A DNA stretch of 5,823 nucleotides from an uncultured Bacillota bacterium (GTDB lineage: Bacteria > Bacillota > Clostridia > Peptostreptococcales > Anaerovoracaceae). Numbering within the stretch: position 1 is the first letter of the stretch; the number at the start of each line of letters is the position of its first letter. Under the pieces are notes generated by a model. The model searched no databases and had not been told where the DNA came from. It worked only from the letters and a program-made list of their open reading frames with translations. The translations under genes and the position numbers were made by a program. The DNA is taken from NCBI GenBank assembly GCA_946546075.1, contig CAMNNV010000089.1:1-5823 (forward strand), written 5' to 3'. Positions 5,768-5,823 of the stretch are shown in pieces.

Positions 5768-5823
5768 CTACTTCAGTTCTACCTTTGCGCCAACTTCTTC
5801 CAGCTGAGCCTTGATAGCTTCTG
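5768..5823 (-). CDS. rplL: 50S ribosomal protein L7/L12, C-terminal fragment
   Basis: Only the last 17 codons and the TAG stop lie in the window, plus two bases of the preceding codon; the gene runs off the right edge. The residues EAIKAQLEEVGAKVELK match the highly conserved end of bacterial L7/L12 (a helix, then (E/A)(A/V)GAKVE(L/I)K). L7/L12 forms the ribosomal stalk that recruits translation factors. The match is short, but this tail is diagnostic. The gene is convergent with the histidine kinase. The usual neighbour rpoB does not follow; instead the inverted-repeat element begins two bases beyond the stop codon and a terminator follows. Confidence 0.88.
   Translation of the reverse strand, partial: EAIKAQLEEVGAKVELK

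Overview
The window looks like chromosomal DNA from a Gram-positive, Clostridia-like bacterium. This rests on strong AGGAGG-type ribosome binding sites, AT-rich intergenic regions between genes of moderate GC, the type of L7/L12 C-terminus at the right edge, and the overall gene style. Genus-level placement is not possible from sequence reading alone.

Layout, left to right. (1) Positions 1-55, minus strand: the first 18 codons of a gene whose N-terminus resembles motif I of HAD-superfamily phosphonatase-type hydrolases. (2) A strong hairpin terminator at 177-204 ends the next operon. (3) Positions 218-2191, minus: a 657-residue hydantoinase A/oxoprolinase-family ATPase (ASKHA fold). It has no visible HyuB partner and carries an unusual insert that reads like a winged helix. 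(4) Positions 2281-3576, minus: a 431-residue major facilitator transporter with features of the organophosphate:phosphate antiporter (OPA; GlpT/UhpT-like) group. It is probably the first gene of a transporter-hydantoinase operon. (5) Positions 3577-3670: a short divergent intergenic region with two face-to-face sigma-A-like promoters whose -10 boxes overlap. (6) Positions 3671-5443, plus: a 590-residue membrane sensor histidine kinase (about seven membrane segments, PAS, HisKA, HATPase) with no response regulator in view. (7) Positions 5444-5767: a 324-base gene-free stretch dominated by a ~276-bp composite inverted-repeat element containing several nested hairpins, one of which looks like the terminator of the gene to the right. 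(8) Positions 5768-5823, minus: the last codons of ribosomal protein L7/L12.

How the parts may work together (inference): the transporter would import a small, possibly phosphorylated or phosphonylated, solute. The hydantoinase-family enzyme would use ATP to process an amide or carboxylate. The HAD-type protein to the left may act on a related substrate. The divergently transcribed kinase is placed to sense the substrate or the cell state and control the operon. The substrate is not known. The most unusual features are the composite inverted-repeat element next to rplL and the winged-helix-like insert inside the hydantoinase-family protein.
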